In this document: positions 25,495 through 33,693 of the stretch, one piece after another
Numbering within the stretch: position 1 is the first letter of the stretch
Layout of the letters: each line of letters begins with the position of its first letter
Assembly: GCA_964403795.1 (NCBI GenBank)
Contig: CAYOHP010000020.1
Span: forward strand, 299 to 64,298
Origin: CAYOHP01 sp964403795 [NCBI: uncultured bacterium]
GTDB taxonomy: Bacteria; Muiribacteriota; UBA6191; CAZXTJ01
Direction of reading: 5' to 3'
Length of the DNA: 64,000 nt
The notes under the pieces: generated by a model
Seen by the model: only the letters and a program-made list of their open reading frames with translations
Database searches by the model: none
What the model was told of the DNA's origin: nothing
Program-made: the position numbers and the translations under genes

Positions 25495-28058
25495 CCTCCC
25501 GAGGGTCCGGCTTCGATCCGGGAGCGCAACTCGGGAAGGCGGGACGCGACCTCCGCCCAGACCGCCTCTTCCTCGGGTCTCCGGGCCGGATCCGGTGGGG
25601 GTCCCGCCTGGAGCGACCAGGCCGGGAAGCGCTCCCGGATCAGGGACCAAAACTCCTCCCTCCCGAGCGAACCGGCGAGGCCCAGGCCGGCGAGGACCTC
25701 GGCGAGCTGCCCGGGACCCTCCTGCCGCTCCAGGTCCACGACCACGAACGGGAGGCTCCTCCGCACCAGGAAATCGACCTGGGCCAACTGGCGGTGGCAG
25801 AACTCGAGCGCGACCAGGAAACAGTGCCGATACTGTCGCTCGACCTCGGCGGCAGCGCTCCCCGGGAAACGCCCCTGGGCGAAGTAGCGGGCGGCATGGG
25901 ATTCCGGGCGACGCCAGACGAGGAGGGTCCCGAACCGGAGCCCGGAGTCCGCCGCCGGCACGACCGAGCCCTGTCCGAATAGCCAGGAAGTCACGAACAC
26001 GGTGGGGGCAGGCGGGACGCCGGGAGGCGGGAGCCATTCCGAAGGAAGGAACCCGGATGCCTTGCCCTGCCATGCGCCGGCCATGACGCGCCGCGTTTCG
26101 GGGTGCTCGGGATCGGGACCGGGCGCGATCGCCACTCCCGGGACGTCCCTGACCAGCTCGGCGAGCGCCTCTGCGGTCCCGGGGTCGGCGACCGAGCAGA
26201 ACACCGGCGGGGGTTCGATCGGAGCGGGTTCCCGGCGCAGCACCCCCGTTCGTGAGGACCGGCTGCCCACCGCCGTCGGCCCCGTGCCGGAGCGGGCCTG
26301 GGCGGCCTGCCAGGTGTCGTCCGGCCCCGTGACCTCGATCAGGCCTTCCCCCGCCGGCTGCCTCCCCTCGGGGAAGCAGGCCAGGTTGACCTCGGGTCGA
26401 CCGACCCCCCGGAAGATGTCCACCGGGTTCCGGTAGAAGTTCCCGGGCGAGTAGTAGGGAGCCAGGTGCCACCAGGCCCGGTAGCCGAGGGCGGCCACCC
26501 GCTCGAGGAGTGCCGGGGAACGCTCCGGGAGGTTGTTCTCGAGGAACAGGATCGGGCGGCAGCGGCGGATCGTCTCGCCCGCGCCTGCCAGCACCGCGGC
26601 CTCCATGCCCTCGACATCCGCCTTCAGGAGGTCGAGCCGGGGGAGCCCGAGGGAGTCGAGCGCCACCACTTCGATCTCCTCCGTGGGACCTCCGGCGACT
26701 CCGATCCGGGCGGCCCCCACGTTGCGGGGGAGCGAGAGGCCGCCGGATTCGATCCGTGCCCTGCCCGGACCTTCCCCGAGCGCCAGGCGATGGGGCTCGG
26801 CGTTCTCGATCCCGTTCAGCACCAGGTTCGCCGCCAGCAGATGGAACACGTTCCGCTGCGGCTCGAAGGCGAGCACCCTGCCTTCCGGTCCGACCCGCCT
26901 GGCCATGGCCACGGTATGGGTACCGAGGTTCGCCCCGGCATCCACCGCCACGTCGCCCGGGCGCAGCCACAGGTCCAGCAGCCGGAGTTCCTCCTCGGCC
27001 CACTCCCCGTAGAGCTCGAGCGACCGACCGATCACCAGGTCGGCCCGGGAGGCCGCGAACGTCCCCCGGCGTCCGGTCCTGACCGCCACGCGGGGCGTGA
27101 TGAGGGTGTCGGACGGGGAGGTCGTTCCCGTCGGCGGCGCTGCGGCCGTGATCCTGGTCCGACGTTCGGTGGCCACCTCGCCCACCAGGTCGCCGGTGAA
27201 GCGGAGAAGGTCGCCCAGGAAGGACCCCTTCCGGAGCCGGTAGCGCGGCAGGTCCTCCTCCCGGGGCGAGATCGGATCCTCGACCAGTCCCGCGCTACCC
27301 GGATCGAGGACTTCCCGGACGAACTCGAAGAACCTCTCGCGGGCGATCGACGGATCCCGTCGGATGAGGCGAGCCATGTCGCGCCAGTGGCAGGCTTCCC
27401 GTTCCAGCCTGCCGGGATTCAGCTCGATCGCCCAGTCCCCGATCACCGCCTTGGAGGCGATCTGGTCCGGGGAGCGGATCGGGAAGTGGGCGAGTCGGGC
27501 CGTCGTGATCTCCTTGAACTCCTGCACCTTCCCGTCGACCTTCAGGAAGTGGTTCCCCGGCCCCAGGAGTCCCGCGGCAAAGAGTCGGCTGGGGACGATG
27601 ACCTTGTGGTGGCGTCTGGGTCTCCCGGCGACCCGATGCCCGATGCGCCGCACCGGGTCGAGGTCGGGCCCCGGGTCACCCGGGGTCGGGACGTAGTGGA
27701 TCTGGGCGAGCGACCACAGGAGATCGGGTTCGGCGAGGAGCTGCCGGCGGAGCTCCCCGGGGTCGGCATCGAGGAACTCGTCGCCGTCGAGGGGCACGGC
27801 ATGGGTCACCGTGGCATCCCGGGCCAGCTCCCGGAGGAGGCCGGTGGTGACCTCGGCCTGCGTGAAGGCGACCGGTTCGTGGCGACGGACATCGACCGCG
27901 AGCCCTTCGGCCACCATGGCTGCCAGGATCTCCGGGGTGGCGTCCGAGGACCGGTGCTCCACGACGATCATGCGATCGAGGCAGCGGAGCGCCTGGCGCA
28001 GGATGGGCTCGATCACGTCCTCCTCGTTCCGGACGAGCATCAATCCGACCAGGGCCAT
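25491..28058 (-). CDS. Three-part enzyme: GT2-like domain, FkbM-type methyltransferase, C-terminal unknown domain
   Basis: 855 residues; ATG with GGAGG 8 bp upstream. Residues 1-300 resemble a family 2 glycosyltransferase (GLMLVRNEEDVIEPILRQAL, VEHRSSDATPEIL, PLDGDEFLDADPGEL as the DxD-like metal site). Residues about 335-560 are an FkbM-type SAM methyltransferase (VAVDAGANLGTHTVAMARRV, LAFEPQRNVFHLLAANLVLN, LLKADVEGMEAAVL, RPILFLENN). Residues about 605-815 are weakly sulfotransferase-like (TLLVWRRPESHAARYFAQG, PFVVVDLERQEG, VLAGLGL). It is the last gene of the radical SAM operon, 74 bp after the B12-radical SAM gene, so it may glycosylate and O-methylate the product of that pathway. Confidence 0.8.
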   Translation of the reverse strand: MALVGLMLVRNEEDVIEPILRQALRCLDRMIVVEHRSSDATPEILAAMVAEGLAVDVRRHEPVAFTQAEVTTGLLRELARDATVTHAVPLDGDEFLDADPGELRRQLLAEPDLLWSLAQIHYVPTPGDPGPDLDPVRRIGHRVAGRPRRHHKVIVPSRLFAAGLLGPGNHFLKVDGKVQEFKEITTARLAHFPIRSPDQIASKAVIGDWAIELNPGRLEREACHWRDMARLIRRDPSIARERFFEFVREVLDPGSAGLVEDPISPREEDLPRYRLRKGSFLGDLLRFTGDLVGEVATERRTRITAAAPPTGTTSPSDTLITPRVAVRTGRRGTFAASRADLVIGRSLELYGEWAEEELRLLDLWLRPGDVAVDAGANLGTHTVAMARRVGPEGRVLAFEPQRNVFHLLAANLVLNGIENAEPHRLALGEGPGRARIESGGLSLPRNVGAARIGVAGGPTEEIEVVALDSLGLPRLDLLKADVEGMEAAVLAGAGETIRRCRPILFLENNLPERSPALLERVAALGYRAWWHLAPYYSPGNFYRNPVDIFRGVGRPEVNLACFPEGRQPAGEGLIEVTGPDDTWQAAQARSGTGPTAVGSRSSRTGVLRREPAPIEPPPVFCSVADPGTAEALAELVRDVPGVAIAPGPDPEHPETRRVMAGAWQGKASGFLPSEWLPPPGVPPAPTVFVTSWLFGQGSVVPAADSGLRFGTLLVWRRPESHAARYFAQGRFPGSAAAEVERQYRHCFLVALEFCHRQLAQVDFLVRRSLPFVVVDLERQEGPGQLAEVLAGLGLAGSLGREEFWSLIRERFPAWSLQAGPPPDPARRPEEEAVWAEVASRLPELRSRIEAGPSGG

Positions 28059-28132
28059 CCGGTTGCCTCCGCCTCGCACCCATCCCCGACACCGATCCGG
28101 CAGGAGAGGATAGTGCACCCCCGGGGCGACCC

Positions 28133-30547
28133 TCAGGCGCAGGCCTGGGGTGTCGTGCCTGCCCGGTACACGGTCCGTCGCACCCGAGGCTGTCGTGCCG
28201 GGAGCCCGAGGTGGCGGAGCAGGGCTCCGTGCAGGCGGATCCACAGACCGAGGAGGAACCCGGCGGCGCGGCTCTGGACATCGAGGGCGATGCCCTCGGA
28301 AGCGGCCATGACCAGCCAGCGCAGGGCCCGGAAACGATGCCCCGGGTGTTCGCCGGATCGAGCCGCCGCCACCACCACCGGCATGACCTGCCGGACCATG
28401 CGCTCCTCTTGGCGACCCCGGGCCGCCAGGCGGGGGTCGGAGTGTCGCCGGTGGCGGATCCACCCGGAGAGCCATGCCTCGGCGGCGCGGAGCACCGAAG
28501 GCCCCTGCCGTCGGTACAGGGTCGCGTAGGCCCGTTCGACCCAGGGAGCGAGCCGTCCCGGTTCGAAGTGGGCGTAGACCATGCTCTCGGCATACAGGTG
28601 CTGGTGTTCCCAGCCCGTCGGCAGGAGGCGACGCGCCTTCTCCATCCTGCGGTGGAGCGCGGTCCCGGGTACCGGCCCGAGCAGGGAGACCTGGGCGGTG
28701 GCCATGGGCAGACCGGCGAACCAGTCGAGGTCCTCGCCCAGGTTCTCCGGGGTCTGGAAGTCGAAGCCCATGACCCATGAGAGGGTCACGGCGATTCCCT
28801 GGTCCCTCAGGGCGGCGAGCAAGGCTCCAAGGCGAGCATGGTCGAGCTTCCCGAGCGGCGAGAACTTCGACTCGACGCCGATCCACAGGTAGGCGATCCC
28901 CGCCCGTGCCAATTCCTCGGGCGTGGACTCGAGCAGGCTCGCCACCGTGGCGAAGGCCGAGAGGCGCACCTTGCCGAAGTCGAGGCCCGGCATCGACGAG
29001 AGCCGGGATGCGAGCTCCTCGGCCCTCGCCCGGTCGGCGAGGAAGTCCTCCTCGAAGATCGCGAAGGCGATCGTCCCGGGATCCCGGGCGAGGCCGGCGG
29101 CGATGGCGTCGGCCAGTTCCGCGGCCCCGGCGGTTCCCACCTCGCGACCGTCGAAGAAGGCGCTGGTGGCGCAGAATCCGCAGCGCTTGCGACAACCGAA
29201 GCCGGCGACCACCGGCTGCATCCGCTGCGGCAGGAGCCGGATCCCGAGGGGGAAGAGCTCCTGGCCCGGGAGATTGGGGACGAGGGGCGCGCCCGGTTCG
29301 TCCCCGACCAGGGATCGCATGAACGCCGCGCCTTCGTCCCGGCAGACGGAGTCGACCAGGCCCTCGAACCCCGGGTCCCCGGGCCGGGCGGAGTCCAGGC
29401 AGACCACGCCGTAGCCGCCGAGCACGATCCGGGCCTCCGGTCGGATCCTCCGCACGGTCCTGCACATCCGGTGCACGACGTCCCTCGAGACCAGGGTGAA
29501 GCCGATCCCCACGATTTCGTAGGGCACTTCGCGGAGTTCCTCCTCGAAGTCCGCGACCGTCGGGTACTCGAGCACCGCGACCGAAGGCGAGAGGTTGGCC
29601 GCGATCCGGTGGGCACCGAGATAGGGGAGCTCGACCTCGCTGCGCCAGGGGCCCTGCCCCCGGGTGAAGCGGCTGGAGTAGAAGTCCAACGGGTCCTCGC
29701 CCCCGGGGTCGGGAGCCACCGGACCGGTGGGGGTCACCAGCAGGATCCTGGCCGGCAGCCGCGGCACCGCCCGACGCACTCCGGCCCGCAGCAGCCGTGC
29801 CAGGGCCAGCGCCCCGGCGAGCGCCACCGCCGCCTCCCCCAGTCCGGCAGCGAGGGGGCTGGAGGTCGCCAGGGTCACGAGGAACCGGGGTGGCGGACAG
29901 GCTGCGTACAGGAGGGCGGTCCCCAGGACCATGCTTCCTCCCCGGGCCCAAGCGGATGTCTCGCAGCGCCCGGTGCGAGCCATCCGGTCGGCGAGCTCGG
30001 CGAAGCCGGTACCGACCAGGAAGTGGAACGCCGCGAAGGCCGGGGCATACCCCAGCGGCCATGCCACCGGACCGGCGACCGGAGCGACCAGCACGCCCTC
30101 GGCCAGGAGGACAGGATCCCAGAGCATCTCCATCCCCGCCAGGCAGGCCCCCGAGATCCAGGGCCCCTGCCACTGCCTGCCGCCGGAGGCAGCCCACCAC
30201 CGGAGCGAGTCCCCCAGGGCGAGGGACAGGAGTCCGAACCCGAGCCATCCCAGCGGGACGAGTGGAGGGAGGCCGAGCACCGTGTCGCCCGCGGCCGGCC
30301 CGAACCGGTAGGCCTCGAGACCATGGACCGCGATCCATGGGAACGCGGCTCCGAAGACCAGGAAGGTCGCGGCCAGACCTCGAAGAAGGGCCCGTCCCCG
30401 GGTCTCGGCGAGCGCGGTCAGCGCCGCCGCCGCCACGCCTGCCAGCAGCGGTCCCCAGCCGTAGCGGGCGGGGATCCCCAGGAGCGGCCAACCCAGGACC
30501 GCGATCAGGAAGAGGAGCAGGGCCGCGAGCAGGGCCGCACGCCGCAT
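28133..30547 (-). CDS. CruF-like membrane domain fused to B12-type radical SAM enzyme
   Basis: 804 residues. Residues 1-260 hold about seven hydrophobic segments and match the pattern of carotenoid hydratase-type CruF/DUF422 proteins (LVPLGWLGFGLLSLALGDSL, MEMLWDPVLLAEGVLVAP, GYAPAFAAFHFLVGTGF). Residues about 265-435 look like a B12-binding Rossmann domain (ARILLVTPTGPVAP, VGIGFTLVSRDVVHRMCR, ARIVLGGYGVVCLD) without an obvious DxHxxG. Residues about 440-680 are a radical SAM barrel with Cys 452, 456 and 459 (GFGCRKRCGFCATSAFF), WIGVESKFSPLGKL and VMGFDFQTPENL. The start overlaps the upstream radical SAM gene by 43 bp, showing an operon. Enzymes of this class often methylate unactivated carbons. 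The membrane fusion is unusual and suggests a lipid-like or membrane-bound substrate. Confidence 0.8.
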   Translation of the reverse strand: MRRAALLAALLLFLIAVLGWPLLGIPARYGWGPLLAGVAAAALTALAETRGRALLRGLAATFLVFGAAFPWIAVHGLEAYRFGPAAGDTVLGLPPLVPLGWLGFGLLSLALGDSLRWWAASGGRQWQGPWISGACLAGMEMLWDPVLLAEGVLVAPVAGPVAWPLGYAPAFAAFHFLVGTGFAELADRMARTGRCETSAWARGGSMVLGTALLYAACPPPRFLVTLATSSPLAAGLGEAAVALAGALALARLLRAGVRRAVPRLPARILLVTPTGPVAPDPGGEDPLDFYSSRFTRGQGPWRSEVELPYLGAHRIAANLSPSVAVLEYPTVADFEEELREVPYEIVGIGFTLVSRDVVHRMCRTVRRIRPEARIVLGGYGVVCLDSARPGDPGFEGLVDSVCRDEGAAFMRSLVGDEPGAPLVPNLPGQELFPLGIRLLPQRMQPVVAGFGCRKRCGFCATSAFFDGREVGTAGAAELADAIAAGLARDPGTIAFAIFEEDFLADRARAEELASRLSSMPGLDFGKVRLSAFATVASLLESTPEELARAGIAYLWIGVESKFSPLGKLDHARLGALLAALRDQGIAVTLSWVMGFDFQTPENLGEDLDWFAGLPMATAQVSLLGPVPGTALHRRMEKARRLLPTGWEHQHLYAESMVYAHFEPGRLAPWVERAYATLYRRQGPSVLRAAEAWLSGWIRHRRHSDPRLAARGRQEERMVRQVMPVVVAAARSGEHPGHRFRALRWLVMAASEGIALDVQSRAAGFLLGLWIRLHGALLRHLGLPARQPRVRRTVYRAGTTPQACA

Positions 30548-31689
30548 GGGGATCCGGTCTCAGCGGGTCCGACGAGTGCCGACCAGAGTTCCGCCAGCGG
30601 GCCATCGCCCAGCCGCGTTCCGGGGCCGGGAGTCCCCGCCATGACGCAACGGGTCATGGTCCCGTCGGCGTCGATCGTGAGCATCTCCGCATCGCACGAG
30701 TCGAGGTCGGGGGAGACGAAGCCGCGGTCGCCGTAGCCGTACCGCTCCGCCAGCGCCCGGGCCGCTCCGGAGTCCACGGCTCCCAGGTCGGCGGCATTGC
30801 CGATCCAGGCACCCCGGGGGAAGGGAGCGGTGAGCCTCCACGCCACGGCCCCGAGCCGACCCCGCACCAGCCCGGCGAGTTCCTCGAGTTCCCCGAGGTT
30901 CGCGGAGTGGAGCATGGTCGAGACCGCCAGCTCGATCCCGGCGGCCCGCACCGCCTCGGCCAACCGGAGCGCAGGGGCGAAGCTCCCCCGGCCCCGGAGT
31001 CGCTCGTGGCCTGCCCGCATCCCGTCGAGGCTGATCCTCACCCGGTGGCAGACGAGCTCCGCGATCCTCCCCGGGGGGAAGCCGACGCCGCTGGTGCAGA
31101 CCTCGACCCGGATCGGGAACCGGGAGGCCACCGCCAGGATGGCGTCGATCCCGGGGTGGAGCAGCGGTTCGCCGCCGGTGATCATGACGCCCAGCCCGCC
31201 GAGGTCCGTGAACTCCTCGATCGCCTGGATCGCGGTCGCGGTCCCCAGGCAGGCTCCGTCGTCCAGCGCCGGTCCGTGGTAGCAGTGCCGGCAGCGCAGG
31301 GCGCAGCGGTGGGTGATCTGCAGGTTCATCCAGCGGGGGAAGGCGGGGAGCGGCGGCGGCCACGAGGGCAGCGCGTCATGGCCGGCCTCCGGCGGTCCCA
31401 GGATGCCTTCGCGACGGGCATCGTCGAGGACCTCGCCCAACGTCGCCGCGTCCCGCATCCCCAGGTGCACGCCCGCCAGCGCCTCCCATGCCTCGGCGTC
31501 GATCTCGAAGACCGCACCGTCGGCCACCCGGAAGAGTCCCGGGCGACCTCGGCCGACCCAGATCGGACGGATGCCGCGGGAGAGGCGGAGTCCGTCTCCG
31601 TCTCCGCCAGGGAGCCCGTCCCGGCCCGCCGCACGGGGCGACGGTCCGGGACGGACGAGGAGCGGCGACCGGGGCTCAGCCCTGGTCAC
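30505..31689 (-). CDS. Radical SAM enzyme with SPASM-like C terminus, peptide-modifying type
   Basis: About 394 residues from a GTG inside the end of the small peptide gene, with GAGGG 5 bp upstream; a GTG nine codons earlier is possible. Residues about 40-100 (IRPIWVGRGRPGLFRVADGA, FEIDAEAWEALAG) look like a PqqD-type peptide-binding domain. The cluster motif is THRCALRCRHCYHG (Cys near 129, 133, 136), followed by VMITGGEPLLHPG and RISLDGMRAGHERLRG. The C terminus has SCDAEMLTIDADGTMTRC and CGVRPCSRPC, typical of SPASM/Twitch auxiliary clusters. Such enzymes crosslink or epimerise short peptides. The overlapping 23-residue peptide gene is the obvious substrate candidate. Confidence 0.85.
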   Translation of the reverse strand: MTRAEPRSPLLVRPGPSPRAAGRDGLPGGDGDGLRLSRGIRPIWVGRGRPGLFRVADGAVFEIDAEAWEALAGVHLGMRDAATLGEVLDDARREGILGPPEAGHDALPSWPPPLPAFPRWMNLQITHRCALRCRHCYHGPALDDGACLGTATAIQAIEEFTDLGGLGVMITGGEPLLHPGIDAILAVASRFPIRVEVCTSGVGFPPGRIAELVCHRVRISLDGMRAGHERLRGRGSFAPALRLAEAVRAAGIELAVSTMLHSANLGELEELAGLVRGRLGAVAWRLTAPFPRGAWIGNAADLGAVDSGAARALAERYGYGDRGFVSPDLDSCDAEMLTIDADGTMTRCVMAGTPGPGTRLGDGPLAELWSALVGPAETGSPCGVRPCSRPCSSS

Positions 31690-31747
31690 CGCAGCCCTCG
31701 CAGTGGGGCACGGCACCCCCGGTGGCGAAGAGTCGAACCAGCTTCAT
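31676..31747 (-). CDS. 23-residue candidate precursor peptide
   Basis: ATG with GGAGG at 8 bp, a very good ribosome binding site. The peptide starts MKLVRLFATGG and ends in AVPHCEGCGDQG. The first half is basic and hydrophobic, then GG at 10-11 could be a leader end, and the last part has a C-x-x-C pair with His, Glu and Asp. Its last codons overlap the start of the radical SAM gene, so the two are translationally coupled. Precursors of radical SAM-modified peptides such as PqqA are about this size. I know no family with this sequence. It could also be only a leader for coupling, but the Cys pair in front of a SPASM enzyme argues for a substrate. Confidence 0.6.
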   Translation of the reverse strand: MKLVRLFATGGAVPHCEGCGDQG

Positions 31748-31796
31748 GGACTGAACCTCCATCTCCCCTGGAGGGGGAAGTGGGAGGACGCTAGAC

Positions 31797-31826
31797 CCGG
31801 AGCCTCTCCTGACGACAGGTCTCCGG
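31797..31826 (-). promoter_or_regulatory. Two-tier stem-loop upstream of the small peptide gene
   Basis: CCGGAG and CTCCGG form an outer 6-bp stem that encloses an inner CCTG-ACGA-CAGG hairpin. It lies 50 bases before the peptide ATG and 50 bases after the metallopeptidase stop. It could be a terminator for the peptidase gene or an attenuator setting peptide expression relative to it. Confidence 0.4.
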
Positions 31827-31875
31827 GCCCGGGAGTGAGGATCGGCACCCCGGAGCGAAGGCCTCCGTCGGCGGC

Positions 31876-33540
31876 CTATTGCCCGAGGAAGCCGGTGGGC
31901 TCGGTCAGGACCGGGGCCGGCACCGCGGTGCCGGCGGGGACCCGGATCTCCACGGCCCCGACGCCCGGCTCGTCGATCATGGGCCGGCACGAGGTGGGCA
32001 CCATCATCCGGCCCCTGCCTCCGGTAGGCAGAGGGCGCAGTCGTCCGGCCCGGACGGCGGAGGGAAGGTCGGGACCGGGCCGCTGGGGAGCGGGAGTCTC
32101 GGTCATCGACTTCTCGCCCTTCGCTCCTCGCCCCGGGGAGAGGTCGAAGATCCCCCGGAAGATCCCCATCACCCCGACCGGGTCGCGGTCGCGGTTCACG
32201 GTCCCGGGTCCGAGTCCCCCGGGGAGCTGGGCGTCGGCGATCAGCTGCCGGTAGAGCGCCTCGTGGTCCTTCTTGCCGGTGATCTCGAGGAGCAGCATCA
32301 CCAGGCGCTCCACCAGGGCCAGGGAGCCGGCCTCCTCGGTGCCGGTGGAGGGAGCGCTCCCCTGGGCGTAGGCGTGGAGGAAGTCGGCCATGGTGCGGCA
32401 GGTGCGCGGCATGGCGCGCAGCGCGGCGTCGACGGCTGCCCGCCCGCCCGGGAGCTCCTCAGAGATCCGGAGGAGCATGTGACCCACCCAGGACTCGTTC
32501 GAGAGGAAGTCGCCGAGCTCGGGGAACATGAGCTCGAAGTAGACCGGGTTCTCCCGGGTGCTGTGGCTCGCCTCGACCTTGAGGACCCTGGGCGGGTTCC
32601 GGAGGTAGTCCCGGAAGAACCCGGGGACCTCGGCGGCGAGGTAGTTGGCCCAGCCCTCGGAGAAGGCCCTGGTCGGGGAGAGGATCTCGCTCATGAAGTG
32701 GGTGCCGTCGGGCCCGTAGGTCTCGGTGTCGGTGCTGCACCCCTGACCCCCGTCGCCCAGGTGGCCGGCCTCGTGGAGCAGGGTGGCCGAGATGGCCTGG
32801 ACCGAATCGAGGCGTACCGCCACCTCGCCGAGGTGCATGCTCGGCTCATGGCGCACCGCGTGCGGCCACACCATCAGCGAACGATTCCGGGCCACGACAG
32901 CATCCCAGGTGGTGCCGTGGCGGACCAGGAAGTCCTCGGGGCTCTCGCCGGCGCGGAGCGCGTCCTTGGAACCATCGGGCAGGACCAGGGAGGTCCCCGG
33001 AGCCACCGACTCCCAGCGATCCCGGGGATAGAGGTGGACCCGGAGCGCTCCGCGGTCCTCGAAGGTGGCGATCCTCCCGGCCCGCACCAGCTTCTCGCGT
33101 AGGTAGTCGGAGCGCAGGGCGGTGAGCACTTTCTCGATCCCCGGGGCATCCGAGAGGGCGGTCTGGAGGCCGCCCAGTGGATTCGTGGAGCCGGTGGTCG
33201 CTCCCGGGTCGACGGGGTTGCCGATCGGGCGTGGCAGCCGACGGGGATAGACGATGGAGAGGGCCGCACCGGCGCTCATGGTCCCGGGGACGTCGGCGGC
33301 CCACCACCGCAGGTTCCCGAGGAAGGCGACGCCGACCACCATGTCGGGATCGAGCCCTTCGAAGGAGGGGCTGCCACCCAGGTTCAGCTGGAGGTCGACC
33401 GGGGCGCCGCCCGGCTGCCTTCCAGCACTGCTCTGGGCAGGAAGACGCGGCGGGCCGGCGGTCTCGACGGCAGGGAGGCCAGGGGCGAATGCCCCGACGC
33501 AGGCGACGACGAGACCGAGCGATCGAGAGAGGGAAGGCAT
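31876..33540 (-). CDS. Exported zinc metallopeptidase-like protein (HExxH)
   Basis: 554 residues from the ATG with AGGAGG 4-5 bp upstream. A signal peptide is clear (SLGLVVACVGAFAPGLPAV). The zinc motif is TLLHEAGHLGDG near residue 252, followed about 25-30 residues later by FSEGWANYLAAEVPGFF, where the Glu may be the third ligand, as in gluzincins. A LysM-like stretch (GESPEDFLVRHGTTWDAVVARN) precedes it. The C terminus has a Pro/Arg-rich region and ends EPTGFLGQ. Its place at the head of the radical SAM operon (128 bp before the peptide gene) makes it a candidate leader peptidase, but it may be an unrelated neighbour. A weak sigma-54 promoter match lies just upstream. Confidence 0.7.
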   Translation of the reverse strand: MPSLSRSLGLVVACVGAFAPGLPAVETAGPPRLPAQSSAGRQPGGAPVDLQLNLGGSPSFEGLDPDMVVGVAFLGNLRWWAADVPGTMSAGAALSIVYPRRLPRPIGNPVDPGATTGSTNPLGGLQTALSDAPGIEKVLTALRSDYLREKLVRAGRIATFEDRGALRVHLYPRDRWESVAPGTSLVLPDGSKDALRAGESPEDFLVRHGTTWDAVVARNRSLMVWPHAVRHEPSMHLGEVAVRLDSVQAISATLLHEAGHLGDGGQGCSTDTETYGPDGTHFMSEILSPTRAFSEGWANYLAAEVPGFFRDYLRNPPRVLKVEASHSTRENPVYFELMFPELGDFLSNESWVGHMLLRISEELPGGRAAVDAALRAMPRTCRTMADFLHAYAQGSAPSTGTEEAGSLALVERLVMLLLEITGKKDHEALYRQLIADAQLPGGLGPGTVNRDRDPVGVMGIFRGIFDLSPGRGAKGEKSMTETPAPQRPGPDLPSAVRAGRLRPLPTGGRGRMMVPTSCRPMIDEPGVGAVEIRVPAGTAVPAPVLTEPTGFLGQ

Positions 33541-33563
33541 CGGACCTCCTGCCGAGCCGCGTG

Positions 33564-33582
33564 CTCGCAGGATCGATGCCAA
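33564..33582 (-). promoter_or_regulatory. Weak sigma-54 promoter match
   Basis: On the minus strand TTGGCAT-CGATC-CTGCGA keeps the GG-N10-GC core. Two of the flanking consensus bases differ. The predicted start would leave about 15 bases before the metallopeptidase ATG, enough for the AGGAGG site. Weaker than the two other sigma-54 sites of the window. Confidence 0.3.
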
Positions 33583-33693
33583 GGCTGTGCATGGCTCCGG
33601 GAGCCGGTTGGTGTCGAAGTGTCCGGCGGACGGGTGCCGTACCTCACACCTGGGAGACTCGGGAGCCGAGACGGACTTGAGACTCCGACCGGG

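Noticed and set aside
28059-30605. Extension of the GT2-FkbM protein upstream to 30605 in the same open frame
   Set aside because: The upstream part reads as low-complexity shadow of the B12-radical SAM gene, while ATG at 28058 has GGAGG and begins a normal glycosyltransferase N terminus.
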